From the NCBI RefSeq assembly GCF_001426585.1, contig NZ_LMEI01000007.1, positions 490,950-554,949 on the forward strand: a stretch of DNA of 64,000 bases, written 5' to 3'. The stretch's first letter is position 1; each line of letters begins with the position of its first letter. Shown here piece by piece: positions 8,484-16,863 of the stretch. The translations under genes were made by a program, and so were the position numbers. Under the pieces are notes generated by a model. It did no database searches and had not been told where the DNA came from. It saw only the letters and a list, made by a program, of their open reading frames with translations. This DNA is from Streptomyces sp. Root431 (GTDB lineage Bacteria; Actinomycetota; Actinomycetes; Streptomycetales; Streptomycetaceae).

Positions 8484-10304
8484 GTGCGGCCGGGAGGCTA
8501 CGACTACGACACCTACAGCCGACTCGCCGGTCCGCTCACGGACCCGGACCCGGACCCGGCGGCCTACACGGTGCAGTACCGAAGTCTGCTCTCGAAGGAG
8601 CCGCACCGAATACGAGCCGTCCTGCTCATGTGCCTGGCGCCTGTCCTGTCGGCGCTGCTCCTCGCCTATCTCGTCTGGCCGAGCCACTGGACCGTCCGCG
8701 AGGGCGGCGAACGCTGGCTCGTCCACCTCGACACCGTCATGCTCGTGTCGATCGGCCTCATCTGCTTCTTCATGCTGGTGAACGTCACGTCGATCGCCCA
8801 CGCCACGATGGTCGCCCGCGACCCGATACCCGTCCACGAGGAGCCGGGCACCCGCGTCGCCTTCCTCACCACGTACGTCCCGGGCAAGGAACCGCTCTCC
8901 ATGGTCCGCGGCACCCTCGAAGGTGCCGTCCGGCTGCGGCACGACGGCCCGCTGGACGTCTGGCTCCTCGACGAGGGCGACTCCGCCGACGCCAAGGCGC
9001 TCTGCGCCGAGCTCGGCGTCCGCCACTTCACCCGCGCCGGCGTCCCCGAGTGGAACCGCAAGAAGGGCGTGCACAAGGCGAGGACCAAGCACGGCAACTA
9101 CAACGCCTGGCTCGCCATGCACGGGGACGAGTACGACTTCTTCGCCTCCGTCGACACCGACCACGTCCCGCTCCCCAACTTCCTGGAGCGGATGCTCGGC
9201 TACTTCCGCGACCCCGACATCGCCTTCGTCGTCGGACCGCAGGTGTACGGCAACTACACGAGCATCGTCACCAAGGCCGCCGAGTCGCAGCAGTTCCTCT
9301 TCCACGCCCTCATCCAGCGGGCCGGGAACCGCTACCGCGCGCCCATGTTCGTCGGCACGAACAACATCGTCCGGATCTCCGCCCTCAAGCAGATCGGCGG
9401 CCTGTACGACTCCGTCACCGAGGACATGGCCACCGGCTTCGAACTGCACCGCAGGAAGAACCCGCGCACCGGCCACTTCTGGCGCTCCGTCTACACCCCC
9501 GACGTGCTCGCGGTCGGCGAGGGCCCGGCCTCCTGGACCGACTTCTTCACCCAGCAGCTGCGCTGGTCCCGGGGCACGTACGAAACGATCGTCAAGCAGT
9601 TCTGGAAGGCGCCCTTCCGCACTCCGCCGGGGCGCTTCCTCAACTACACGCTGATGCTCGTCTACTACCCCATGACGGCCGTCAACTGGTTCGTCGGCAT
9701 CCTCAGCTGCGTCCTCTACCTCTGGCTCGGCGCCTCCGGCACCCAGGTCTCCACCCAGGTCTGGCTGATGATCTACAGCGACGCCGTCGCCCTCCAGATC
9801 GGGCTCTACCTCTGGAACCGGCGGCACAACGTCTCCCCGCACGAACCCGAGGGCTCCGGCGGCCTCGCCGGCATGGCGATGTCCGCGCTCTCCGCGCCCA
9901 TCTACCTCAAGTCCCTCGGCTCCGCGGCCCTCCGCACCCGCGGGCGCTTCGTCGTCACCCCCAAGGGCGGTGAGGCCAGCCCCGACCGGATCACCACCTT
10001 CCGCATCCACCTCTACTGGGCGGTGATCCTCATCGCCTCGCTCGTCGCCTCCGTCCACTACGGCCACACCCACGCGGCCATGCGCACCTGGGCGTCCCTC
10101 GCCCTGGTCGTCGCCCTGACCCCGGTCTCCCTCTGGGCCTGGACGACCGTACGGGCCCGGCGTGTGCAGCGCGTCCGGGACCGCGCACGGGCACGCGCCC
10201 GCAGCCGCGGCCTCGCGGACGCCCGCGAAGGCGTCACCGTCCTCCCGGCCGCCATTCCGCCCACGCCTGCCGCACCGGCCCCGACGACCACCGGAGGGAA
10301 CTGA
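8484..10304 (+). CDS. cslA: Cellulose synthase-like glycosyltransferase CslA
   Basis: 606 residues. A processive family-2 glycosyltransferase with two N-terminal membrane helices, the D, DxD, TED and QxxRW catalytic set (WLLDEGDS, SVDTDHVP, VTEDMATG, QQLRW), and further helices from residue 390 on. In S. coelicolor and S. lividans CslA makes a beta-glucan-like polymer at hyphal tips, needed for aerial growth and attachment. The GTG follows GGAGG with a good spacing. glxA begins three bases after the stop, as in the known operon. The name rests on family and neighbours. Confidence 0.92.
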   Translation: MRPGGYDYDTYSRLAGPLTDPDPDPAAYTVQYRSLLSKEPHRIRAVLLMCLAPVLSALLLAYLVWPSHWTVREGGERWLVHLDTVMLVSIGLICFFMLVNVTSIAHATMVARDPIPVHEEPGTRVAFLTTYVPGKEPLSMVRGTLEGAVRLRHDGPLDVWLLDEGDSADAKALCAELGVRHFTRAGVPEWNRKKGVHKARTKHGNYNAWLAMHGDEYDFFASVDTDHVPLPNFLERMLGYFRDPDIAFVVGPQVYGNYTSIVTKAAESQQFLFHALIQRAGNRYRAPMFVGTNNIVRISALKQIGGLYDSVTEDMATGFELHRRKNPRTGHFWRSVYTPDVLAVGEGPASWTDFFTQQLRWSRGTYETIVKQFWKAPFRTPPGRFLNYTLMLVYYPMTAVNWFVGILSCVLYLWLGASGTQVSTQVWLMIYSDAVALQIGLYLWNRRHNVSPHEPEGSGGLAGMAMSALSAPIYLKSLGSAALRTRGRFVVTPKGGEASPDRITTFRIHLYWAVILIASLVASVHYGHTHAAMRTWASLALVVALTPVSLWAWTTVRARRVQRVRDRARARARSRGLADAREGVTVLPAAIPPTPAAPAPTTTGGN

Positions 10305-10307
10305 GCC

Positions 10308-12275
10308 ATGGCCTACCGGCCGTCGAAGAAGTTCAAGAAGACGCTGCTCGGCAGCGGGGCCGTCGTGGTCCTCGCCGCGCTGAACGCCCCCGCCGCCGTC
10401 TCCTTCGCGGAGGAGAAGTACCACGCGTACAAGATCGCCCAGCCCGGCTACCGGAAGGAGTTCGGCTCCTGGGCGGAGGTGGACGTCCCCGCCGAGTACC
10501 GCATCAACGCCATCCACGCGGCCCTCCTGCACACCGGCAAGGTGCTGCTGATCGCCGGCTCGGGCAACGACCAGAAGAACTTCGACGCCGGGACCTTCGA
10601 GACCATCCTCTGGGATCCGGCCAAGAACACCTTCAAGAAGATCCCCACCCCCGTGGACTTCTTCTGCTCCGGCCACACCCAGCTCCCCGACGGACGGCTG
10701 CTCGTCGCCGGTGGCACCGCCCGCTACGAGGTCCTCGGCGACGGCGTCGAGAAGGCCGGCGGCGGCATGCGGGTCAAGAACGAGAGCCCCGACAAGGCGG
10801 TCACCCTCAAGAAGGGCACCGTCTTCCGCTCGCCGTCCGGGATCGAGTACGTCTCCAAGTTCGACGTCACCGTCCCCAAGGCCAAGCGCGAGTTCGAGAT
10901 CTCGTACTTCAAGAGCGGCCAGATGAAGCCCTGGGAGACCAAGGTCACCGCCGCCGAGTCGCGGGTCTTCGTCGAGGCGAGGAAGGCGGGCCCGCAGGCC
11001 CTCACCACCGAGGCCGCGCAGTACGAGGTCGTCGGCCTCAAGGGCGAGGAGGCCGACAACGTCTACGGCCTCGCGCAGAAGCTCACCACCGAGAAGCAGG
11101 ACTTCCAGGGCATCAAGGGCGCCTACGAGTTCGACCCGAAGGCCGAGAGGTACATCCCCGTCGCCCCCATGAAGGACGCCCGCTGGTACCCCACCCTCGT
11201 CACCCTCGGCGACGGCAAGGTCCTCGCCGTCTCCGGGCTCAACGACGTCGGCGACGTCGTCCCCGGCGACAACGAGATCTACGACCCCGAGACCAAGAAG
11301 TGGTCCAGGGGCCCCTTCCGCTACTTCCCCACCTACCCCGCCCTCTTCCTCACCAAGGGCGGCAAGCTCCTCTACACCGGCTCCAACGCCGGCTACGGCC
11401 CCGCCGAGAAGGGCCGCGAACCCGGCCTGTGGGACCTGGAGAAGAACTCCTTCACCAAGCTCGGCGGGCTCACCGCCCCCGACCAGCTGGAGACCTCCGC
11501 CTCCCTGATGCTGCCGCCCGTCCAGGACCAGAAGGTCATGGTCCTCGGCGGCGGCGGGGTCGGCGAGTCCCCGAAGTCCACCGCCCGCACCTCGATCGTC
11601 GACCTCTCCAAGGACAGCCCCGTCTTCACCGACGGACCCGCGCTCCCGCAGGGCACCCGCTACCTCAGCAGCGTCCTGCTGCCCGACGACACCGTCTTCA
11701 CCAGCGGCGGGTCCGAGCAGTACCGGGGCCGCAGCGGCAGCGACATCCTCAAGGCGCAGTTCTACGACCCCAGGACCAACGCCTTCACCGAGGCCGCCGA
11801 ACCCACCGTCGGCCGCAACTACCACTCCGAGGCGCTGCTGCTCCCCGACGGCCGGGTCGCCACCTTCGGCTCCGACCCGCTCTTCGACGACAAGGACAAC
11901 ACCAAGCTCGGTACGTTCGAGCAGCGCATCGAGGTCTTCACCCCGCCCTACCTCCATCAGGCGGGCACCGACCGGCCCGCCCTGGGCGAGGGCCCGCAGG
12001 AGCTCGACCAGAACGGCCGCGCCACCTTCAGGACCGCCGACGCCGGGCGGATCGTCAAGGCCCGGCTGATGCGGCCCAGCGCCGTCACCCACACGACGGA
12101 CGTCGAACAGCGCTCGGTGGAGCTCGGCCTGACGAAGGGGCAGGACGGCAAGACCGTCACCGTCGCCGTACCGCAGGACCGCACGCTCGTGCCGCCCGGC
12201 TGGTACATGCTCTTCGTGGCGGACGCGAACGGCATCCCGAGCGAGGCGAAGTGGATCCAGGTGGGGGAGGGGTGA
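10308..12275 (+). CDS. glxA: Radical copper oxidase GlxA (galactose oxidase-like)
   Basis: 655 residues. The N-terminus KKFKKTLLGSGAVVVLAALNAPAAVSFAEE is a signal sequence or anchor, followed by a Kelch-type propeller. Likely cofactor residues are Cys120 (DFFCSGHT) crosslinked to Tyr294 (ARWYPT), with Trp293 adjacent. Copper ligands are probably Tyr505-His506 (RNYHSEA) and His595 (VTHTTDVE), and the C-terminal domain is the galactose-oxidase DUF1929 type. GlxA oxidises the CslA glycan outside the cell in studied species. It is in the cslA operon, with a GH6 gene convergent downstream. Confidence 0.92.
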   Translation: MAYRPSKKFKKTLLGSGAVVVLAALNAPAAVSFAEEKYHAYKIAQPGYRKEFGSWAEVDVPAEYRINAIHAALLHTGKVLLIAGSGNDQKNFDAGTFETILWDPAKNTFKKIPTPVDFFCSGHTQLPDGRLLVAGGTARYEVLGDGVEKAGGGMRVKNESPDKAVTLKKGTVFRSPSGIEYVSKFDVTVPKAKREFEISYFKSGQMKPWETKVTAAESRVFVEARKAGPQALTTEAAQYEVVGLKGEEADNVYGLAQKLTTEKQDFQGIKGAYEFDPKAERYIPVAPMKDARWYPTLVTLGDGKVLAVSGLNDVGDVVPGDNEIYDPETKKWSRGPFRYFPTYPALFLTKGGKLLYTGSNAGYGPAEKGREPGLWDLEKNSFTKLGGLTAPDQLETSASLMLPPVQDQKVMVLGGGGVGESPKSTARTSIVDLSKDSPVFTDGPALPQGTRYLSSVLLPDDTVFTSGGSEQYRGRSGSDILKAQFYDPRTNAFTEAAEPTVGRNYHSEALLLPDGRVATFGSDPLFDDKDNTKLGTFEQRIEVFTPPYLHQAGTDRPALGEGPQELDQNGRATFRTADAGRIVKARLMRPSAVTHTTDVEQRSVELGLTKGQDGKTVTVAVPQDRTLVPPGWYMLFVADANGIPSEAKWIQVGEG

Positions 12276-12287
12276 GGACGGAGGCGC

Positions 12288-13319
12288 CTATGACTTGGCG
12301 CGCCGCGCCAGGCCCAGGGCGTACTCCGGCCACCACGTCCCGGCGGCCGGGCCGCCCCGGCACTGACCGTCCGAGTCGCCGGGGCGCTTGATCCACAGAT
12401 AGGCGTCGACCAGCTCGTCCCCGGTCCGGTCCGTCGGCGGTACGCCGAGGGCCCGGCCCGGCGGATTGCACCAGGCCTCCGCCCGGTCACCCGGGAGGGG
12501 GCCGTCGCCGTTCCGGCTGGTGTCCACCGTGAAGTGGGTGCCGCCGAGCAGCCCCGAGAGCGTCGAGCCGAAGCCCTTCACCGTGTCGTTCGTCTGGAAG
12601 TTGGAGACGTTCAGCGAGAAGCCGTCGGCGCGGGCGATGCCCGCCCGCCGCAGCGGCTCCACCAGCTTGCCCGGGTCGTCGATCCACGCCGGATTGCCCG
12701 CGTCCAGATAGACCCGGGTGCGCGGCTGCCGCTTGAGCCGCTCGATCGCCTCGGATAGCAGCAGGTAGCGCTCGTCGTGGTACTGCGCCGGGGTGCAGCC
12801 GTCCACGATGTGCGGCACCGCGTCCGGCTCCAGGACGACGATCGCGGGGGAGTCCCCGACCGCGGAGGCGAAGGCGTCGACCCAGTTCCGGTAGGCCTGC
12901 GCGTCGTGCGAGCCGCCCGCCGAGTACATCCCGCAGTCGCGGTGCGGGATGTTGTACGCGACGAAGACCGGGGTCCGGCCGTCTGCCGCCGCGCCCCGGA
13001 CCGCGCGCGTCACCTCGGGGACGGGGTCGTCCCCGGCCGGCCAGTCCGCGACCGGCCGCTCCGCGATCCGCTTCAGGACCTCGGCGTCCTCGGTCCTGCC
13101 CTCCGCCTCGTACCGCTTGACCTGCTTCGCCGCGTCGCTCTCCGGGTCGACCCAGAAGGGGGAACCGGCGGAGGGGGCCGGCGCCTCGCCCGCCGAGCCC
13201 TCGCCGGCCGCGGAGGGCGGGCCGACGGGCGTCCTCGGGGACTCGTCCGTGGAGCATCCGGTCAGGAGCAGCGCGGAGACGAGGGTCAGGGCGGCGGCGG
13301 TGACGGTGCGGCGGGACAT
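12288..13319 (-). CDS. cslZ: Glycoside hydrolase family 6 lipoprotein (CslZ-like)
   Basis: 343 residues from the ATG at MSRRTVTAAALTLVSALL; the longer reading upstream lacks conserved features. The lipobox LLLTGC follows, so this is a surface lipoprotein. The GH6 catalytic core is visible in PVFVAYNIPHRDCGMYSAGG, SPAIVVLEPDAV and AYLWIKRPGDSDGQC. GH6 enzymes are inverting endo- or cellobio-hydrolases acting on beta-1,4-glucan. It ends 12 bases from the glxA stop, and convergent placement beside cslA-glxA supports a role in trimming the tip glycan. No clear terminator lies in the 12-base gap. Confidence 0.88.
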   Translation of the reverse strand: MSRRTVTAAALTLVSALLLTGCSTDESPRTPVGPPSAAGEGSAGEAPAPSAGSPFWVDPESDAAKQVKRYEAEGRTEDAEVLKRIAERPVADWPAGDDPVPEVTRAVRGAAADGRTPVFVAYNIPHRDCGMYSAGGSHDAQAYRNWVDAFASAVGDSPAIVVLEPDAVPHIVDGCTPAQYHDERYLLLSEAIERLKRQPRTRVYLDAGNPAWIDDPGKLVEPLRRAGIARADGFSLNVSNFQTNDTVKGFGSTLSGLLGGTHFTVDTSRNGDGPLPGDRAEAWCNPPGRALGVPPTDRTGDELVDAYLWIKRPGDSDGQCRGGPAAGTWWPEYALGLARRAKS

Positions 13320-13401
13320 CCGGCCCCCAGGGTCGGGTACGTCGGGTACGGCGGGCGTACACGGGAGGTACGGGACAATCGGGGCCATCGTGGCATGACG
13401 G

Positions 13402-14394
13402 TCATTCGCTTCCGGGCTGCGACACCGCGATCCCCAGCGGCGTCCGCTCGTACAGCACCTGGTGGCCGTACCGCCGGGACGCCAGGAGTCCCGCGTCCCG
13501 CAGCACCGCCAGATGGGAGGAGACGGTGGACGCCGCCCGGCCGAGGAGATGCGCCAGCGCCGTCGTCCCCATCGGCTCCGTCAGCGCGCACAGCACGTCC
13601 GCCCGCACCGGGCCGAGGAGGCGCCCGAGGGCCTCCGGAGTCCGGTCCCGGGGCTCGGCCCACAGCCCGCCGATCCCGCGCGCCGGATAGGCCACGGTCG
13701 GCTGCCACGGCGGGTCGAAACCGCTCACCACATCGGGCCAGGTGAAGACCGAGGGCATGAGGACGAGCCCCTGCCCGTCCAGCGGACGGTCGTGCTCCCC
13801 GGCGTAGGCGACCTGGAGGGTCGCGGTCTCGGCGGCCCAGGCGAAGGCCGGGTGCAGCTCGCTCAGGAGCCGTTCGAGCCCGCCCTCCGCGAGCCGGCGC
13901 GAGTGGTACGCCACGTCCGCCTCCAGGAGCGCCCGCAGCCGGGGCCACTCGGGGGCGATCAGCGCCTCCCAGGCCGCCTCCAGGAGCACGGTCAGCCGCC
14001 GCACCCCGTCGGCCGGATCGGCGAGCAGCCGCCGCCCCTCCTCCGTACCGGCCGCCCCCGGCGTCTCGGCGAGCGCCCGCTCGAAGTCGATGAGCGCGAC
14101 GGCCGGGTCGGTCTCCCGCACGGCGGCGATCTCCTCGTCGAAGGTGGCGGCGGGCCCCAGCGGCGGCGGGTAGAGGAAGTCCGGGCTGTGCCCGCGGAGC
14201 GGCATGAGCAGCTGGAGCGGCCCGAGGTCGAGCCCCCGCGCGGCGCCCGCGATCCGCCGCATCCACGGCAGGTGGTAGCTCTGCTTCCCGGGCCGCGCGA
14301 GGACCCGCACGGCGGAGTGCGTCTCCCAGAGCGGCGAGATCGCGAACCGGATCCGCAGGGGATCGGCCTCGCCGAAGCGCAGGTGGTACGGCAC
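13402..14394 (-). CDS. Winged-helix (ArsR-like) regulator with DUF5937-type N-terminus
   Basis: 330 residues. The N-terminal 250 residues (LRFGEADPLRIRFAISPLWETHSAVR onward) match the actinobacterial DUF5937 type of uncharacterised sensor region. The last 75 residues are an ArsR-like winged helix (VRADVLCALTEPMGTTALAHLL, AASTVSSHLAVLRDAGLLASRRYGHQVLY). It is divergent from an MFS exporter across 108 bases, the common arrangement for a repressor and its efflux pump. The inducer is unknown. Confidence 0.83.
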   Translation of the reverse strand: MPYHLRFGEADPLRIRFAISPLWETHSAVRVLARPGKQSYHLPWMRRIAGAARGLDLGPLQLLMPLRGHSPDFLYPPPLGPAATFDEEIAAVRETDPAVALIDFERALAETPGAAGTEEGRRLLADPADGVRRLTVLLEAAWEALIAPEWPRLRALLEADVAYHSRRLAEGGLERLLSELHPAFAWAAETATLQVAYAGEHDRPLDGQGLVLMPSVFTWPDVVSGFDPPWQPTVAYPARGIGGLWAEPRDRTPEALGRLLGPVRADVLCALTEPMGTTALAHLLGRAASTVSSHLAVLRDAGLLASRRYGHQVLYERTPLGIAVSQPGSE

Positions 14395-14502
14395 GGGGGC
14401 CTCTCACTCCGGACGTCGGAACGCCGGAACCGGGGTCGCAGGAACATTCGCGTGGAGCCGAAAGTCTAGGGCGCGGGCACCACCCGACGGCACGCTGCCG
14501 CC

Positions 14503-15852
14503 ATGCCCGATCCCGCTTCTCCCGCCACCTCCCTGCCCGATCCCGCTTCCCCGGCCGCGTCCTTGCCCGGTCCCGCTTCTCCCACCACCTCCCTCACCGG
14601 CCCCGCTTCCCCCGCCGCCTCCCTGCCCGCCGCCGCCCCGGAGCCACCCGCGGGCCCGGCCGACCGCCCCGGCTACCGGGCCGTGTTCCGGGTGCGGGAG
14701 TTCCGGTTCGTCTTCGTGGCGCACCTCTTCTCCCTCCTCGGGGTCGTCGTCAGCGAACTCGCCCTCACCGTGCTCGTCTACGACCTCACCCGCTCCCCGC
14801 TCCTCTCCTCCCTCACCTTCGCCCTCGGCTTCCTCCCCTACCTCATCGGCGGCACCCTCCTCGCCGGCCTCACCGACCGTCTCCCGCCCCGCCGGATCCT
14901 CGTCGTCTGCGACCTCGTCTGCTCCGCCTGCGTGGCCGCGATGGTCGTCCCCGCGACCCCCGTCGCCGTCCTGCTCGTCCTGCGCTGCGCCATCGCCGTC
15001 GTCTCGCCCGTCTTCAACGGCACCCGGATGGCGACCCTCGCCGACATCCTGGGCGAGGGCGACCTCTTCGTCCTCGGCCGCTCCCTCCTGCGGATCGTCT
15101 CGCAGAGCGCCCTCCTCGCCGGCTTCGCCGTCGGCGGCGTCCTCCTCACCGTCGTCCCGCCGCGCGGCGCCCTTGCCGTCACCACCGTCACCTTCCTCGT
15201 CTCGGCGCTGCTGCTGCGCCTCGGTACCGCCCGCCGCCCCGCCCGCGCCGCCGCGTCCGCCGCCGCCGGGCTCTCCGGCACCTGGGCCGTCCTGCGGAAC
15301 CGGCGCGTGCGCGCCCTGATGCTGATGTTCTGGGTGCCGCCGCTCTTCGCCGTCGTCCCCGAGGCGCTCGCCGCCCCCTACGCCGACGAGATCGGCGTCT
15401 CCACCGCCGCCCTCGGGCTTCTCATGTGCGCGCTGCCCGTCGGCACCATCGCGGGCGAGCTCTTCGCCGGGTCCTTCCTCAGTGCGGCCACCCGCTCCCG
15501 GATCGTGCTCCCGCTCGCGGTGACCGGCGTCCTCCCCTATCTCCTGTACGCCCCCGAGCCCGGCGTCGCCCTCGCGGTCGCCGCGCTCTTCCTGGCGGGG
15601 GCCACCGGCGCGTACACCCTCGGTCTCGACGCCTGGTTCGTCGCCGCCGTCCCCGAGGAGCAGCGGGGGAGGGCCATGACCCTGATGACGGCGGGCATGA
15701 TGACCGTCCAGGGGATCGGCATGGCGGGCGCCGGGATCGCGGCCGAGTTCGCCCCCGTCCACACGGTCGTCGCGGGCACGGGCGTCGTCGGCACGCTCTG
15801 TCTGCTCGCCGCCGCGGCGGAGCTGAGGGCCTCCGCGGCGACCGAGAAGTGA
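14503..15852 (+). CDS. MFS transporter with repetitive N-terminus
   Basis: 449 residues with about twelve membrane helices starting near residue 68 (FVFVAHLFSLLGVVVSELALTVLVYDL). The loop DRLPPRRILVVCD is of the MFS loop 2-3 type. It is probably a drug or metabolite exporter. The first 40 codons are four near-identical ten-residue repeats of the type PDPASPAASL, absent from ordinary MFS proteins. An internal start after the repeats is possible but no better ribosome site was seen. The divergent regulator is the likely controller. Confidence 0.85.
   Translation: MPDPASPATSLPDPASPAASLPGPASPTTSLTGPASPAASLPAAAPEPPAGPADRPGYRAVFRVREFRFVFVAHLFSLLGVVVSELALTVLVYDLTRSPLLSSLTFALGFLPYLIGGTLLAGLTDRLPPRRILVVCDLVCSACVAAMVVPATPVAVLLVLRCAIAVVSPVFNGTRMATLADILGEGDLFVLGRSLLRIVSQSALLAGFAVGGVLLTVVPPRGALAVTTVTFLVSALLLRLGTARRPARAAASAAAGLSGTWAVLRNRRVRALMLMFWVPPLFAVVPEALAAPYADEIGVSTAALGLLMCALPVGTIAGELFAGSFLSAATRSRIVLPLAVTGVLPYLLYAPEPGVALAVAALFLAGATGAYTLGLDAWFVAAVPEEQRGRAMTLMTAGMMTVQGIGMAGAGIAAEFAPVHTVVAGTGVVGTLCLLAAAAELRASAATEK
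14506..14625 (+). repeat. Four 30-bp tandem repeats in the MFS N-terminus
   Basis: Four consecutive 30-bp units encode PDPASPATSL, PDPASPAASL, PGPASPTTSL and TGPASPAASL. The unit is in frame (10 codons) and lies immediately after the ATG, so copy-number change would lengthen or shorten the cytoplasmic tail without a frameshift. Confidence 0.9.
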
Positions 15853-15894
15853 GACGGGGCTGACCGTCAAGTTCCCCATGGGTAAGGTCGACGC

Positions 15895-16404
15895 GTGCCG
15901 AAGCCGCTCAGTCTCCCCTTCGACCCCATCGCCCGCGCCGACGAACTCTGGCAGAAGCGCTGGGGCCCGGTCCCCTCGATGGCCGCGATCACCTCGATCA
16001 TGCGCGCCCACCAGATCCTCCTCGCGGAGGTCGACGCCGTCGTCAAGCCGTACGGGCTGACCTTCGCGCGGTACGAGGCCCTGGTCCTGCTCACCTTCTC
16101 CAAGGCGGGCGAGCTGCCGATGTCCAAGATCGGCGAGCGGCTGATGGTGCACCCCACCTCGGTGACGAACACCGTGGACCGGCTCGTGAAGTCCGGCCTC
16201 GTCGACAAGCGTCCGAACCCCAACGACGGCCGCGGCACCCTGGCGACCATCACCGAGAAGGGGCGCGAGGTGGTCGAGTCCGCGACCCGCGACTTGATGG
16301 ATATGGAGTTCGGTCTCGGTGCGTACGACGCCGAGGAATGCGGCGAGATCTTCGCGATGCTGCGGCCGCTGCGGGTGAGCGCGCACGATTTCGACGAGGG
16401 CTGA
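15895..16404 (+). CDS. MarR-family transcriptional regulator
   Basis: 169 residues from a GTG reading MPKPLSLPFDPIARADELW. The winged helix lies at about residues 70-125 (LPMSKIGERLMVHPTSVTNTVDRLVKSGL, then wing KRPNPNDGRGTLATIT). The extended N-terminal helix is typical of this Streptomyces MarR subgroup. It is followed at 43 bases by a DUF3817 gene and then icmA. The operator is not obvious; the palindrome at icmA is a candidate but looks more TetR-like. Confidence 0.88.
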   Translation: MPKPLSLPFDPIARADELWQKRWGPVPSMAAITSIMRAHQILLAEVDAVVKPYGLTFARYEALVLLTFSKAGELPMSKIGERLMVHPTSVTNTVDRLVKSGLVDKRPNPNDGRGTLATITEKGREVVESATRDLMDMEFGLGAYDAEECGEIFAMLRPLRVSAHDFDEG

Positions 16405-16447
16405 CCCGCGCGAAGATCGCCCGGAACGTGCCGTTACGCTCGACGGC

Positions 16448-16780
16448 ATGAAATCCAGCGTGCTGACCCGTTACCGCGTCATGGCCTACGTGACCGCCGT
16501 CATGCTGCTCGTGCTGTGCACCTGCATGATCTTCAAGTACGGGTTCGACAAGGGCGAGGACGTGACCTTCGCGGTCTCCCAGGCCCACGGCGTCCTCTAC
16601 ATCATCTACCTGGTCTTCGCCTTCGATCTGGGCTCCAAGGCCAAGTGGCCGTTCGGCAAGCTCCTGTGGGTGCTGCTCTCCGGGACGATTCCCTTCGCCG
16701 CCTTCTTCGTCGAGCGCAAGGTCGTCCGCGACACGTTGCCGCTGGTCACGGACGGTTCTCCGGCCGCCGTGAAGGTCTGA
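16448..16780 (+). CDS. DUF3817 small integral membrane protein, second copy
   Basis: 110 residues, MKSSVLTRYRVMAYVTAVML, with three hydrophobic segments (VMAYVTAVMLLVLCTCMIF, QAHGVLYIIYLVFAFDLGSK, LLWVLLSGTIPFAAFFVERK). The FFVERKVVRDTLPLV end parallels the [15 protein letters not shown] end of the copy at 5501-5854. The function is unknown. It may be read with the upstream MarR gene (43-base gap). Confidence 0.82.
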   Translation: MKSSVLTRYRVMAYVTAVMLLVLCTCMIFKYGFDKGEDVTFAVSQAHGVLYIIYLVFAFDLGSKAKWPFGKLLWVLLSGTIPFAAFFVERKVVRDTLPLVTDGSPAAVKV

Positions 16781-16832
16781 CCGAGGCCTGATTCCCCGCC
16801 CCGCGCGCCGCGCCGGGCGGTTGGCCATCGAC

Positions 16833-16856
16833 ATTTACTAGGACGTCCTAGTAAAT
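16833..16856. promoter_or_regulatory. Perfect 24-bp palindrome at the icmA start
   Basis: The half-site ATTTACTAGGAC is followed directly by its exact reverse complement, with no spacer. It ends 7 bases before the icmA ATG. There is little room for a ribosome binding site between, so the icmA mRNA probably starts inside or just after the palindrome and a bound repressor would block it. The geometry suggests a TetR-family operator. Confidence 0.65.
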
Positions 16857-16863
16857 TCGAGTC

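Noticed and set aside
8409..12092. A 1227-codon antisense frame over cslA-glxA
   Set aside because: Both sense genes are recognised enzymes with intact catalytic residues. The antisense product is low-complexity Gly/Val/Glu/Asp-rich and arises from third-position GC bias.
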